NCBI GenBank assembly: GCA_964017235.1
Contig: OZ024928.1
Coordinates: forward strand, 150,870,881 to 150,934,880
From: Sabellastarte sp. h YS-2021
Taxonomy: Eukaryota; Annelida; Polychaeta; Sabellida; Sabellidae
Length of the DNA stretch: 64,000 nucleotides
Reading direction: 5' to 3'
Shown here: piece after piece, positions 1 to 12,165 of the stretch
Position numbering within the stretch: the first letter of the stretch is position 1
Layout of the letters: every line of letters begins with the position of its first letter
The notes under the pieces: generated by a model
Databases searched by the model: none
The model's input: the letters and a program-made list of their open reading frames with translations, nothing else
Told to the model about the DNA's origin: nothing
Position numbers and translations under genes: made by a program

Positions 1-587
1 TCATGTAAGCGTTCATAATGTCTACAATATATCCTTTTTGGCAAGTTAAAGGATATCACAGAGAAGTCTTGTGATTTAATAATGCTTCAAAATTTTTTAA
101 GTGACCCAATTTATGTTATAAATGTGATAGTTCAGAAGCCGAAAAATTAATGCTGGACTAGATCTGCCATATAGGTACATAGATAAATCTGTATCTGCCA
201 GGCATGACCCAGCACATAGGCTTCACAAGGGTTAAATAAAAGTAAAAAAATTATGATTGTTAAAAGTGGGGTTACCCATATAATATAAAAGCTGCTAATT
301 TACAATTTGTACCCATCCATCTTTCACTGAAGAAAGACAGACAAAAGAAGGCCAAAGGAGGCAATAGGGGTGAAATAAACTCCTTCAAGTTACAAAATGT
401 GATTCATGTATATTATTGCGCTACAATAGCTTACACAGCCAATGCTAATTTGGAAGGTTGCCTCCTGGATGGGCAAATTTCTGGAAAAAAGAGCCAGCCA
501 TATTTAAGGCAAATCATTCATGCTTGTTTCTATTTGGTCCTCCGCCTTTTTACTGCCTGTCATGTTAAGTCTATATGGGTATTGTTA
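1..587. other. AT-rich non-coding sequence, no gene seen
   Basis: I see no coding signal, terminal repeat or tandem structure here. The one open frame (399-737) runs into the repeat element starting near 588 and resembles no protein family known to me, so it is not called. Confidence 0.5.
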
Positions 588-1908
588 GGCGGGTTGCGTG
601 TAACCGACCCGCCTATTAGATTGATGTGTCCGATGTCCGTCTGTCCGTCCACATTTTTGTTTCCGGACTCTAACTCGAAAATGATTTGTTCAATCGAATT
701 CAAACTTGACAGGGAGATAGATCACCATCATAGCTAGGTTCCTTTCGAAATTGGTGTAATTCCGCCTGTTTGTTTGTTTGTCCGTTTATCTGTCCGTCAA
801 CATCTCCATTTCCGGACTCTAACTCGAAATCCGTCAAAATTTCCGTTTCCGGACTCTAACTCGAAAACGGTTTGTCCAATCAAATTCAATCTTGACAGGG
901 AGATAGATCACCATCATAGCTAGGTTCCTTTTGAAATTGGTGTAATTCCATCTGTTCGTTTGTCCGTTTTTTGTCCATTTGTCTGTCCGTCAACATTTCT
1001 GTTTCCGGACTTTAACTCAAAAACGGTTTGTCCAGTCGAATTCAAACTTGACAGGGAGATAGATCACCATCATAGCTAGGTTCCTTTCAAAATTGGTGTA
1101 ATTCCGTCCGTTTGTTTGTCCGTTTGTCTGTCAACATTTCTGTTTCCGGACTCTAACTTGAAAATGCTCTGTCCAATCGAATTCAAACTTGACAGGGAGA
1201 TAGATCACCATCATAGCTAGGTTCCTTTCGAAATTGGTGTAATTCCGCCTGTTCGTTTGTCCGTTTGTCTGTCCGTCAAGATTTCCATTTCTGGACACTA
1301 ACTCGAAATCTCAAAATTTCCGTTTCCAGACTCTTAACTTGAAAACGGTTTGTCCAATCGAATTCAAACTTGACAGGGAGATAGATCACCATCGTAGCTA
1401 GTTTCCTTTCGAAATTGATGTAATTCCGTCCGTTCGTTTGTCCGGGTTTTTTCCGTTTGTCCGTCAACATTTCCGTTTCCGGACTCTAACTGAAAAACGG
1501 TTTGTCCAATCAAATTCAAACTTGACAGGGAGATAGATCACCATCATAGCTAGGTTCCTTTCGAAATTGGTGTAATTCCGTGTGTTCGTTTGTCTGTTTT
1601 TTGTCCGTTTGTCTGTCAACATTTCCGTTTCCGGACTCTAACTGAAAAACGGTTTGTCCAATCAAATTCAAACTTGACAGGGAGATAGATCACCATCATA
1701 GCTAGGTTCCTTTCGAAATTGGTGTAATTTCCGTCCTTTCATTTGTCCATTTATAGCATAGATACACTTATGTAACCTAAATTACAAGTTTTACATTTCT
1801 TAGCACGCCTAACACATTCACCTTAACTGGGTGACCTAATATTTCTTTCCTTGTTTCTAAATTTAATTACAGCAGTCGCTAACCTTATTGCTGCCTGAGC
1901 AACCCGCC
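588..1908 (+). mobile_element. Type-1 satellite-bearing TIR element, uninterrupted copy
   Basis: The left end starts with GGCGGGTTGC at 588 and the right end finishes with its reverse complement GCAACCCGCC at 1,899-1,908. The left end is also a self-complementary hairpin (GGCGGGTT / AACCGACCCGCC). Between the ends are about seven copies of a tandem unit (650-1,750) and an unrepeated 3' arm (1,750-1,908). A second copy in opposite orientation spans 19,206-26,334, so this is a dispersed element. Similarity between the copies continues about 20 bp past the right TIR, so the true end may be nearer 1,934. No transposase is present, so it is presumably non-autonomous; I cannot assign a superfamily. 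Confidence 0.7.
650..1750 (+). repeat. Tandem array, 140-185 bp unit
   Basis: Each unit contains the landmark GACAGGGAGATAGATCACCA, followed by a T/G/C simple stretch made of GTCCGT and GTTTGTCC words. Landmarks recur near 707, 893, 1,050, 1,189, 1,371, 1,526 and 1,675. Spacing varies (139-186 bp) mainly because the pyrimidine-rich stretch and the TTTCCGG...CTCGAAA segment are duplicated in some units. It lies wholly inside the type-1 element. Short open frames across it are by-products of the repetition. Confidence 0.85.
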
Positions 1909-1964
1909 TTTTGGGGCATTTTTGACCCTCTTGTTCTCACCTACATCATCCAACTGGGTGGGCA

Positions 1965-2270
1965 GTGGGTGCCAACTTTGGGCCAGGTCTCATTACGAAA
2001 TGTTTTCCTTGAGGGAAGTGGTTTTGGCTCTTTGAGTTTGGATTTGAAAACCTTGTCTAGGCCTGATCTCCACAACCGTAAGATGGAAGAAGTTCCTATT
2101 TAGCAGGGATGTTCCTTGAGGGATGTGGTTGTGCAATGCCATCTGTGATCTTTGACTTTTGTTCTTTGACTTCGGATTTGAAAAATTTATCTGGGGCTGA
2201 TCATCGCATGCACAACCGTTAGGTGAAAGAAATTCCATTTTGGCAGGGATGTGGCTTTGAAAGTATTGAT
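1965..2270 (-). repeat. Decayed monomers of the 139-bp (type-3) satellite, reverse orientation
   Basis: Read on the minus strand, two diverged units resemble the 139-bp unit of the arrays at 15.8-17.1 kb. The shared order is a GGGA(C/T) word, a GAAGTT-like word, an ACCGTAAG-like word and a CTTGTC-like word. No terminal hairpin or C-rich run is present, so it is a fragment. Confidence 0.45.
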
Positions 2271-2764
2271 TTCTCTGCACTCTGCAATGATGATCTGTTT
2301 ATAAATTGGGAAAGAAGCTTCCATGTATTTCTGGTTTCCTGTAACTGTATTGGTTTGTTTACATATTTTTTCTAGAATCTTCTAGATTTCCCAGCCATAA
2401 ATATAAAGCATAGAACGCCTGATACAGTTTTAGTTTTGAAATGGAGTGCTATATGGACAATAGTCTTGGAAACTACTATTTTTATTGTGAATTTATTTAT
2501 CTGCAGGCTTAATTGCTTACAAGTTTTCACTATGGATTTTTTTTTCTCGAGAGTATGAATGAGTTCATTTTATAACAGTCAGATATTGCACTCTCACTCT
2601 TCCTTCTGGGGAGGAATGCTGTCAGCAAATCATAGTGCACCAAGGAAGGATTTTGCACTAGGCCTAATCTGCGTGCTAACTGGATACAAACTGCTTGTTA
2701 TATGCATTTTGTGCTGAACTCGAACTGGATATACTGGATCTACCAAAGAGTTGATTGCTGAATA

Positions 2765-5001
2765 TGTTACAGTCAATCTGTGAAACCAGGGGCCGGTTTC
2801 ATGAAAGAACTTAAGTCTGGTCTCAGGCTCAAATCTGAGACTTTGGGCTCAAATGTTGTAAATATTTTGCTGAGTCTGTGGACTCAGACTCAAAGCATTT
2901 CACAAACAGGCTCAACTTGAGATTTGGCTCAGTCATGGGCTCAATTTTGAGCCCACCAAGGAGGTGTCTCAAATTTTGAGTCCAAAGTTTGTCATCCAAA
3001 TACTTGTGTATAAAGCAATATAATTTGCATGAAAATGAATTTGTTGAATCTTGAAATATTATATTTTTATTTTGCTTACTAATTGCAACTACATATTCAA
3101 TATTCATAATAAGAAAAGTCAATTGAATTGACATGCTTTTTTGATCGTTGTCAAGTGAATAGTTACAAAAGGGGACTCAAAGCTTGACTCGGTCTCAGTT
3201 GAGTCTCAAACAATTGGCTTGTTACCAATAATATTATATCAATTTTTTTTCATGTGTTATCAGCGTTAATGCAATTTAAATCGATATTGACCATGAAATA
3301 AATGCACTTGCATAAAAAACAAACCAAGGAAGTGTCTTAAATGAAATTTAAAAGTTGAGACTATGACTTGAGACCAGTCTCAGCTGATCCACCTTTTGTG
3401 AAATCCATTTGAGCCAAAAACTCAGCCGAGACAAAAGTCTCAGATTTGAGACCCAGACTCAGCCCAAAACTGGTCTCAAACTGAGACTTTTTATGAAACC
3501 GGCCCCAGTCATTTCGCATAATGACTGAAATGACCAGTCATTACACCTAATGACTAAAATTTTCAGTCATTTCACGTAATGACTGAAATCTAAGGTTCAT
3601 TTTTACACAGATTGACTGAATAGATTTCAGTCATTCTGTGTAATTGATTTAGAGTTGTTTTTCATCACAACCGTTGTATTATTCAAAACCTTTGCACATT
3701 GTTCCCCTGCATTGGGAACATTTGTGTGCTTGGGAACTGTTATGGATATTATGTATTGAACTATTTTAATCAAATTAATAACTTTGGAATTCTCACATAC
3801 TTTCTGCATTTATATTCAGGATTTTCAAACCTAAACCCATACTTTTGTAATTATAGACTCTATTGTCATTTTACAAAAATATTATTAAAATATTGAATGG
3901 TTAGATGTATTTAATTACTTTTTGAATGTTATGTGCATTCTAAATTCATATTTGTGCTTTTTAAAACTAAACTCATTGTCATACAATGAAAATATCTCTT
4001 TATGATCTATGAAATTTAGGTCTACTTTGAAGAAATAACCCTCAAGATACATGATTTACCCTCTATTCTTCATACATGTTAAAGAGAAGTTTAAATGTTA
4101 GCAAGAGTCTACATCAGTTTCCCATTCGTTAGAAATGCTACCTATCCATTGGGTCCCCTGTCATATTTTACTAGTGAGCACATGAAGGTCATTTATTATG
4201 ACATAAATTAAAAGTAGTGGGATAAGTTAAAACAACTGCAGAAGAGTTTGATAATTTGATCCTATCGAATATTTTCAAAATCTGAAGTGATAATTTCATT
4301 ACTCCTCCTTAGTAATCACATGAGAATGCAATTTGCTAACTAAAGTAAGGTCAGACAATTGCATCATTTAGTATAGAAACTATTAACTAAACCAGATAAT
4401 CAACCAATCAGATTAAAAGGCTAATTGAAACATACTGACATACAGATCTTGCAATTTACAAAGTCAAGGGCTATTTCCATACATGCATCTATACGGCATC
4501 CGGGTCCAGAATCTGGCTGATGTGTTTCTATATGCACTGACATAAATTGCTACTTAGCTGAATATATTTGATTTTCAGACAAATTTCAAAAAGATGGAGT
4601 ACATGAGCACAATGTTCATCTTTTGCAAATATTTAAAAAAAATGTATAACCCACACACAGAAAAAAACAACAAAAGATAAATATCATTAAAAACATATTT
4701 GAACAAAGTTTGTGTGGTTTTCATTAAATTAAAAGGGCCAGCTGAAGCAGGTATACATATAGAACAGGACATTACCATAAAACAGAAATTGTTCATTAGT
4801 CACTTAGTAATTTTATAATGGATGAATCTCATGAGGATCTATTTAAAGCTATTTATCACAATTCAGCCATTACGCGTAATGACTAGACCTTATTTTCAGT
4901 CATTACATGAAATAACTGAAAATTTTAGTCATTACACGTAATGACTGGTCATTTCAGTCATTACGCAAAATGACTGAAACTTTCACAGATTGACTGTAAC
5001 A
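2765..5001. mobile_element. TIR element with about 140-bp long inverted repeats, carrying a nested MITE
   Basis: TGTTACAGTCAATCTGTG begins at 2,765 and its reverse complement ends at 5,001. The inverted repeats continue inward as palindromic words of the type CAGTCATTACGTAATGACTG (left 3,507-3,600, right about 4,862-4,990). The left inverted repeat is interrupted at 2,789-3,506 by another inverted-repeat element. The direct repeat AATA flanks both outer ends and may be a 4-bp target-site duplication. The interior (3,640-4,860) has no recognisable transposase, so this is probably non-autonomous. Confidence 0.65.
2789..3506. mobile_element. Foldback MITE, TIR GGGGCCGGTTTCAT
   Basis: The left end is GGGGCCGGTTTCATGAAA and the right end is TTTATGAAACCGGCCCC, a near-perfect inverted repeat. 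Subterminal regions are filled with CTCAGACT / GAGTCTGA / TGAGTCTC words in both orientations, so the element could fold over much of its length. It splits the left inverted repeat of the surrounding 2.2-kb element, as comparison with the intact right inverted repeat shows. It has no coding capacity. Confidence 0.75.
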
Positions 5002-5119
5002 AATATAAGATGGTATTCATATGTTGGAGTGAACATCAGAAATTTGACAGACATATTGAACAGTTGGAAACATACATTTTGATCTGGTACATGAACACCA
5101 GATGGATCATATGACAGAT

Positions 5120-5310
5120 TGCTGTTGCAGTCTTAAATCAGTGATAAAATCTAAGACAAAATGTTGTCTTAGACCTTTGGTGAATCCAATTTTGTGTAAA
5201 CATAAAATTTGTCTTAACTTTTTGACAAAAATTTCAACATTTAAGATTTTATCTTAGACTTAGGACAAAACTTAGACTTTTTGACCTTTTGTGAAACCCA
5301 GCCACAAATA
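5120..5310. repeat. Partial foldback repeat ending in TTTGTGAAACCCAGCC
   Basis: Contains short inverted words (TAAGACAA / TTGTCTTA; GATAAAATC / GATTTTATC) and a right end resembling those of the inverted-repeat MITEs at 2,789 and 11,884. No matching left end was found, so it is probably a truncated member of the same group. Confidence 0.35.
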
Positions 5311-7611
5311 TTTGATTTTATCTCAATGGGCTCAGAACATACAGGCATGTTCCAGATTCCCGACCCCAGGGTATATGTTCTTTATCTGAAACCTGGGGTT
5401 TTGGCCTGTCACAAGCCTCCTTTTCGGAGAAATGTCATCCTAAGGGACCTTCTTATTTCCTACCAGTGAACAAAACTAATTGGGACTGAACCACTAACTG
5501 TCCTTTTCAGGAGAGGTCACAGGTTAACAGTTAAACAAAGTATGAGCTCCCTTGGTTGCTGTAAAAACTTAAATTTAGCTAAGTCGAATTTTTGACTTAA
5601 TATTTCCTAGGCATATACCAGTGCATTTCAAGGTGCAACAAAACTGTAGTAAGGACAGATGGACCAGGTGCAAACTTTAATCGGTTTGCCAAAGAACAAC
5701 TTGCAAGGGCACAAGCAAAAAAGGGTCTGGACTGCCAGAGCATTTAACATGGTTTAAGAGAATCTACACCTCATGGCAAACCATGGCCTTAAGAGGTAGG
5801 ATGCAGAAGTGGCAAAAGCTTATCCTGACCTTGACCTCATTTGTAGACAGCAGCTGCAAAACAAGCCCTCTGATGGTGACCCACCTATTTAAAACTCCAT
5901 TGGTCACAGAGGATGAGAAGTCATTTTGCTCACTGTAAAATACAGAAAATAGCCAAATACAGAAATTAGCTATTAAGGCAGACCTCAAAAACCAGGTGAC
6001 ATCTTGTAGGTACAGAGAAAATTAAAAAAATTACTGATAGCTGCACACAATTTCTGCAGAGATATCTCATGATCAAAAAATTTTGGGGTACATCCACTCA
6101 TCGCCAATACTATCAAAATCTCGAGCTGATTAGATTTTGGGAGCGAGTTGTACCATAATTGAGTGATTTAGGAGCATTTTTATACCTGGTAGTAATCAGA
6201 GAGCTTAAATTCATTAGAACCCCCCCATTACCTCCTTATCTGTTGCATTTAGAGCCATAAAATATATTGGGAGGCAATAGAAAACCGACCCTCCCATGGG
6301 TCAAACTGGGGTCATAAAATTACAGATTTTGTGTTTTTGGCTTTTATCGCCTTTATTATTATTGCTGTTAGAGTTTTTAAATGTTTTGGGAAGTCATAGG
6401 AAACCATATACAGGGAGTCTAGAAAGCTGGTCAGATTTAGCCCCTGGCCCCTCCTTATGGGTCAAACTGGGGTCATAAAATTGCAGATTTTGTGTTTTGG
6501 GCTTTTATCTCTTTCATTATTGTTTTAGAAGTTTTTTGGTGTATTGGGAGAAGAATGTTAGGCCACCATAATAGACCTTTTGACCTTTTTTGTACAAATA
6601 AAACATAAATGTTAGTTTGACTGTGATCTAATTTATTATTGTAAATGGCATTTATTGTTTGTATAATTGGGGTTTGTCATTATCTTTTTGTTGTTGAAAT
6701 ATGTGTATAAGCTAAATTGACTCAACAGTTATTCAGGTTTCAACAAAGACCAGTGTAAGAAAAGTAAAATTCAACAATAAAAGCATTGGACTTTCATAAA
6801 CAAGAACAGCATAAGTCGAACCAATTTCTGCAGAAATTTGAAAAAAAAAACAGTATCACTGTCATAACAGATGAACATGACAGATTTGAGTATCACAATG
6901 CACAAAACAGAGCTGTATATTTTGATGAGTCACTTCCGGATGTTGTTTTCATGTAAAGTTACTGGCCTGTTGTTGACACTAGAATCTGTTGGGAGGAAAT
7001 TAATTGTTATAAACACCTGCAAAATTCAAAAACCTGTCAAAATATTTACTCATTTCATAAATTAATTTTTTTCTGTGGTGGGCGGTTAATTTAAACATTT
7101 TGATTATACCAAAAAATAAAGTATAAATTTTAGTATTTGAAGGTTGACAACACCAAATAAGGAAAACGGCTTCCTGTAATTACTACCAATGAGGAAAGAG
7201 GAATCGTCCGTCACCCCAGAGAAATGAATGGTGTGGAAGTGGATCAATAACATCAGTGTTGTTGCTCAAGCAATAAACCTATTTATGGCTTTCTCACAGT
7301 TCCAGTCATTGCTGCTCAACTTTTTCGTATACAGATAATGATAATACCGGTATCTTTTGAAAGAATAGTGAATGGCCAGACATATTGGTATTTGATTGCT
7401 GATTAAAATCAAAAATATGCTTTCATAAATTGAGGTAAAAACTAAAATCTTAATTTGGTGATTATATTGGTGCTAAAATGTTTAACTTATAATGTCTGGA
7501 GTATCGAAGACAGTATATGTTAAAATTTTTTTGAAAAAAAAATCCAAAACGTATATTTCTGAAGTATTGCACACTACTACTGGAATGTACTGATCTATGA
7601 TAAAATTAGAA
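5311..7611. other. Non-coding interval with a short tandem dimer
   Basis: No gene recognised. At about 6,297-6,540 a 161-bp unit occurs twice in tandem (GTCAAACTGGGGTCATAAAA at 6,300 and 6,461). The rest is AT-rich sequence without clear structure; open frames here are short and match no family I know. Confidence 0.5.
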
Positions 7612-7779
7612 CAAGCAATCAGTGCCCCTGAATGGGCTCTGTGTCAGCTGACTATGTGTTTTGAGTTTCAAAGTAGAAGAGACAGAAGAAAAGGACATAA
7701 AAGTTGTGCCCTGCAAGTTAACTGTTTAGGTGTAAAAAGTAGGTTAAAACTTTTTTAAAGATAATACTGCAAATGCAAT

Positions 7780-10250
7780 AGTTTCGAGTTATAACTAATT
7801 TACTCAACAGTGAGAATCTCAAAGTAGTTTTTGCTCAGCTATGCAATCAGTTAAAAGGCTGCAATTTTAAGTAGGTAAATAACATATTCAAAGAAATGCT
7901 GTTAATGAAATAGTTTTCAAGGTATAACTGATTTACTCAACAGTGAGAACCTGAAAGTAGCTATTACTCAGCTATGCAAGGAGCTACAGGTGCACGATTT
8001 TGCTATTTTATATCTGACCCAAAAGTAGGTTAATAACTTATGTAAACAAAATACTGTAAATGCAATAGTTTTCAAGTTACAACCGATTAACTGAACAGTG
8101 AAAATCTAAAAATAGCTATTGCTCAGCTATGCCATGAGCTACAGTTCTACAATTTCACTATGTTATAGCTGACCCATAAGTATGTGAAAAACATATTTAA
8201 ACAGAATACTGTAAATGCAATAGTTTTCCAGTTACATCTGATTTACTCTACAGTGAGAACCTGAAAGTAGTTCTTGCTCTGCTATGCCATGACTTACATG
8301 TCTGCAATATAATTATGTTATAGCTGACCCAAAAGTAGATGAACAACATATTTATAGAAAATACTTTAAATGCAATAATAAAGTTACAACTGATTTATCC
8401 AATAGTGAGAACCTGAGAATAGCTTTTACATAGCTATGTTATGAGCTACACAACAGCAATTTTACAATAATAATATAACTATATTTCAGACATAATATTA
8501 CAGTATATTAGTCCATAGAAACATAAGTGTACAACATAGAGTGGTAGTTAAGAAGAACAAGATTTGTGTAATTAGTTCATATAAATATAAGTATGAAAAA
8601 CATGTACATGTACTAATAGAGAAAAAATAATGTATTTATCTATTGATCACATGGGACTGTTCTGTCCATTACATATATACATATTTGTTCCATATTTTAA
8701 GGATAGAAGAGAGTTTTACAGCACAGCTTGTTAAATATGATACCATAAGAGCATTATCACTTGTATTTATTCTTTGTAGCAAACTGTAGCAGGATATTCG
8801 ATGAATTTCTGGCAAAGAGCAAATATTTTTACTTACAAACATGTTGGAAGCACTGCAGTACATTGGTTGCTTAAATAGTATTCTAAATATGTTATTGTAG
8901 GAAACAACAAATTTTCTGTAGGTAGTGTTTGAGTAGTTACTCCAAAGTGACATAATATACATAGAATACATGTAAGTTTTAAAAAGAACATCTTTAACTT
9001 CTGAGGAGTTGTCTGAAAAATTATTACATAACATGTTTCCTTTAGCATAGTTAGCCTGAACCTGTCTTAAAATGTCCTTGTCATCTACCAGACTGCTGGT
9101 AATGTAATGTCCTAAGTATTTGTATGTGTCAACTAAGGATAAAGCTTTACCATTAATGTATATGTCAGGAAGTTGATTCTTACAGTGACAGTCAAATTTA
9201 CTTAAGGCTGTCATGTATACAGTTTTATTTTCATTGAAGCTAAGATCTAACTTATTACCCTCATGCACACAACAATTTATCAGTTCTTGTAAGCCTTTAG
9301 CTGAGGGGCAGAACAAAACAATATCATCAGCATACATAAGATGATTAATGCGCATTCCTTTGAAAGAGCAGCCTATAATTTTACTGTTTAACTTTTCACT
9401 TATTTCATTCACATAAATATTGAAGAATAGGGGAGAAAGTATTCCACCCTGTCTAACACCATTTATTGTCATGAAAGAATCAGACATAACTGAGCCCCAT
9501 TGAACACACACTTCACTATGAGAGAACCAGAAGACCAGAATTCGTAAGATGTAGAGAGGTATACCCTTTTTGTGTAGAATGTGTATCAATGTACCATGGT
9601 TCACTTTGTCACAATGTTATGCCAACTCAAAAGTAGATGAATAACATATTTAAACAAAATTCTCTGAATGCAATGGTTTTCAAGTAACAACTGATTTATT
9701 CAACAGAGAAAACTTCAAAGTAGCTATTGCTCAGCTATGCAATGAGCTACTGGTCTGCAGCTTTACTATGTTATAGCTGACCCAAAAGTAGGAGAACAAC
9801 ATTTAAACAAAATACTCTACATGCAATAGTTTTCAAGTTACAACTGATTTACTCAACAGTGAGAACCTGAAAGTAGCTTTTACTCAGCTATGCCGTGAGC
9901 TACAGGTCTGCAATTTTACAATGTTATAGCTGACCCAAAAGTACATGAAAAACATATAAAACAAAATACTCTAAATGCAACAGTTTTGAAGATACAAGCA
10001 ATTTACTCAACAATGATAACCTCAAAGTAGCTATTACTCGGCTATACAATGAGCTACAGGTCTGAAATTTTACAATGTTATAGCTGACCCAAAAGTAGCT
10101 GAATAACATATTTATACGAAATTCTCTAAATGCAATAGTTTTCAAGTTACAAGTCATTTTACTTATGACAGAAGTTACTGAAAAGTCCAAAAGTAACTAT
10201 TACTCACTTAGCTATTCAGATAGACACCCAAGTTACTCACCATGTTGTAG
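7780..10250 (+). repeat. 155-bp tandem array, interrupted
   Basis: Monomers carry GATTTACTCAACAGTGAGAA, CTCAGCTATGC.ATGAGCTACAGG, TATAGCTGACCCAAAAGTAG and AAATGCAATAGTTTTCAAGTTA in order. Spacing is about 153-156 bp where undisturbed. The array is broken by the LINE fragment at 8,469-9,610. Monomers here are more diverged from each other than those at 38.6-41.2 kb. Confidence 0.85.
8469..9610 (-). pseudogene. 5'-truncated LINE reverse-transcriptase fragment
   Basis: An open frame of about 311 codons (9,604-8,669, minus) encodes the C-terminal half of a non-LTR retrotransposon reverse transcriptase. Visible motifs are GVRQGGILSPLFFNIY at residues 49-64, and MYADDIVLF with the catalytic YADD at 91-94, followed by a thumb-like region. 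The frame begins abruptly inside the RT domain, with sequence reading DKVNHG just upstream, and there is no endonuclease or ORF1. The insertion is flanked by ACAAT (8,464-8,468 and 9,611-9,615) and splits a 155-bp satellite monomer, the pattern of target-primed reverse transcription with 5' truncation. The 3' end has an ATT-rich tail rather than poly(A). The clade is not assigned; Jockey/CR1-like groups are possible. Confidence 0.8.
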
Positions 10251-10829
10251 CTATGGAAAAAGTAGCTGATAACATATTTTAAGAAAATGCTCTAAATGCA
10301 ATACTTTTCAAGTTATAAGTGATTCAGTGTATGATTTCATGAATTTTAATACAATAAAAATTATTTAAAAAATTCATAAAAAAATAATTAAGAAAGATCC
10401 CGGTCTGATAAGTCAGCTGACATATAAAAAGCGCCAGGCCTGATACTCACACAAGGGAATCTACTAGTGGCCTAGTACATATAAGCAAGATAAGAGAAAA
10501 ATCCCTGCAATAGTCAATGAGAAAATAAGTGATTTAGTGCATGATTTCATGATTTTAATGCATTAAAATTATTTTAAAAATTCATAAAAAATTAAGATAG
10601 ATCCAGGTCTGATCCTCACACAAGGGAATCTACTTGTGGCCTAGTACATATATGCACAGCCTTCAATAGTCCATGAGAAAATTGTGATAAAGTGTTGACA
10701 TTTTCACACTTTTGGTGGGGGTACCTCTCTTGAAATGGCTCTTGGGCAAGCTTTCCTATCCATTTACATTTTGTGCAAATCTGTTTAAGCTAGCTGCAAT
10801 ATTTTAGGTAACAGAAAACATTAAAGATT

Positions 10830-11690
10830 TTAGAACAAACTTTAAGACCCAAATCTTTTAAAAGTTCTGCCATCGCAACAGTTGCCATTGGATACCCCCC
10901 AAAACCTAATCAGCTCTAGATCCTCTTGGGGTACACATATCCTGAAAATTTGGTGAAAGTGTTGCCATGGCAATAGTGGTAGCTGGATACCCCTCAAAAC
11001 TTAATCAGCTCTAGATCCACTTGGGGTAAACATATCCTGAAAATTTGATGAAAATACATCCAGGGGTTTAGGCTGTGGAACACAAACAAACTTTAAGAAC
11101 CGAAAATCTTATAAGTGTTGCCATGACAATAGTGGTAACCGGATACCCCTCAAAACCTAATCAGCTCTAGATCCACTTGGGGTAAACATATCCTGGAAAT
11201 TTGATGAAAATACATCCAGGGGTTTAGGCTGTGGAACACCCACAAACTTTAAGAACCGAAAATCTTAAAAGTGTTGCCATGACAATAGTGGTAACCGGAT
11301 ACCCACCAAAACCTAATCAGCTATAGATCCTATTGGGGTAAACATTTCCTGAAAATTTGGTGAAAATCCATGCAGGGGTTAAGGCTGTGGAACACTGACA
11401 ATTTTATATAAGTGTTGCCATGGCAACAGTTGTTACGGATACTCCCCAAAACCTAATCCGCTCTAGATCCTCTTAAGGTATACATACCCTAAAAATTTGG
11501 TGAAAATCAGTGCAGGGGTTTTGTCTGTGGAACACCCACAAACTTTAACACTTGAAAATTTTAAAAGTGTTGCCATGGCAACAATTGTTGCTGGATACCC
11601 CCAAAACCTAATCAGCTCTAGATCCTCTTTTGGTAAACATCCCCTGAAAATTTGAAAATCTGTGCTGGGGTTTAGGGTGTGGAACACCCA
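10830..11690 (+). repeat. 156-bp tandem array, unrelated in sequence to the 155-bp unit
   Basis: Units carry GTTGCCATGGCAA, GGATACCCC, AACCTAATCAGCTCTAGATCC, AAATTTG.TGAAAAT and GGCTGTGGAACACCCAC in order. GGATAC landmarks fall near 10,985, 11,141, 11,297, 11,437 and 11,593, giving 156 bp with one 140-bp unit. It is followed at 11,700 by a C-rich word (GCCCGCCGCTGCCCACAGCC). The other type-2 element lacks this array. Confidence 0.85.
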
Positions 11691-11883
11691 TAAGCTTTAC
11701 GCCCGCCGCTGCCCACAGCCTTTATGGGTTGGGGTTAAAAGTGAGCATGTCTGTAGGCCTTGTAGTTTTGGAGAAATTGTTCATACGGATGCGTGCGCCA
11801 CAGAGTGACAACATAATGTCAGCTGACTGACAAGTGTGCAGAATTTATTCTTAACTTTTATATATTTAACTTGATACATTATG

Positions 11884-12165
11884 GGCTGTATTCTCACAAG
11901 GATCAACCTAAGGCAACAACAGATCAAAGCTTACAGAAAATGGGTCAGCTAATCTTAACTTAAATTAGAATTCTTAAAGTTCAGCTGATTTTTGTTTCAA
12001 ATACAGAAAAGTCAACCATATTTCATTCCAAATTTCAGCCATGTAAAGGGATTAATTAAGTCAACACTTGTACAAAAATAACATCAATCCCGAAGTGAAT
12101 ACAAATCTTCATCCTGATTTAATTTTAGCTTAACTATATTGTTGATCACTTTTGTGAATACAGCC
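11884..12165. mobile_element. Short MITE, TIR GGCTGTATTC...
   Basis: The left end GGCTGTATTCTCACAAGG (11,884) is matched, imperfectly inverted, by CTTTTGTGAATACAGCC ending at 12,165, with GATCAAC / GTTGATC continuing the inverted repeat inward. Length is about 282 bp and there is no coding capacity. The ends resemble those of the MITE at 2,789. Confidence 0.6.

Larger units (their letters stand above)
7612..11835 (+). mobile_element. Type-2 satellite-bearing element, copy 1 (LINE inserted within)
   Basis: The 5' arm (CAAG...GTGCCCCTGAA...GTGTCAGCTGACT, about 7,612-7,760) and the 3' arm (GTAGGCCTTGTAGTTTTGGAG to GTCAGCTGACTGACAAG, about 11,750-11,835) match the arms of the element at 37,513-41,836. 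The core is a 155-bp tandem array (7,780-10,250), an AT-rich segment present twice (10,300-10,720) and a second array of a different 156-bp unit (10,830-11,690). A LINE fragment at 8,469-9,610 interrupts one 155-bp monomer. No protein of its own is seen. Both arms carry the palindrome GTCAGCTGAC. Confidence 0.7.
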
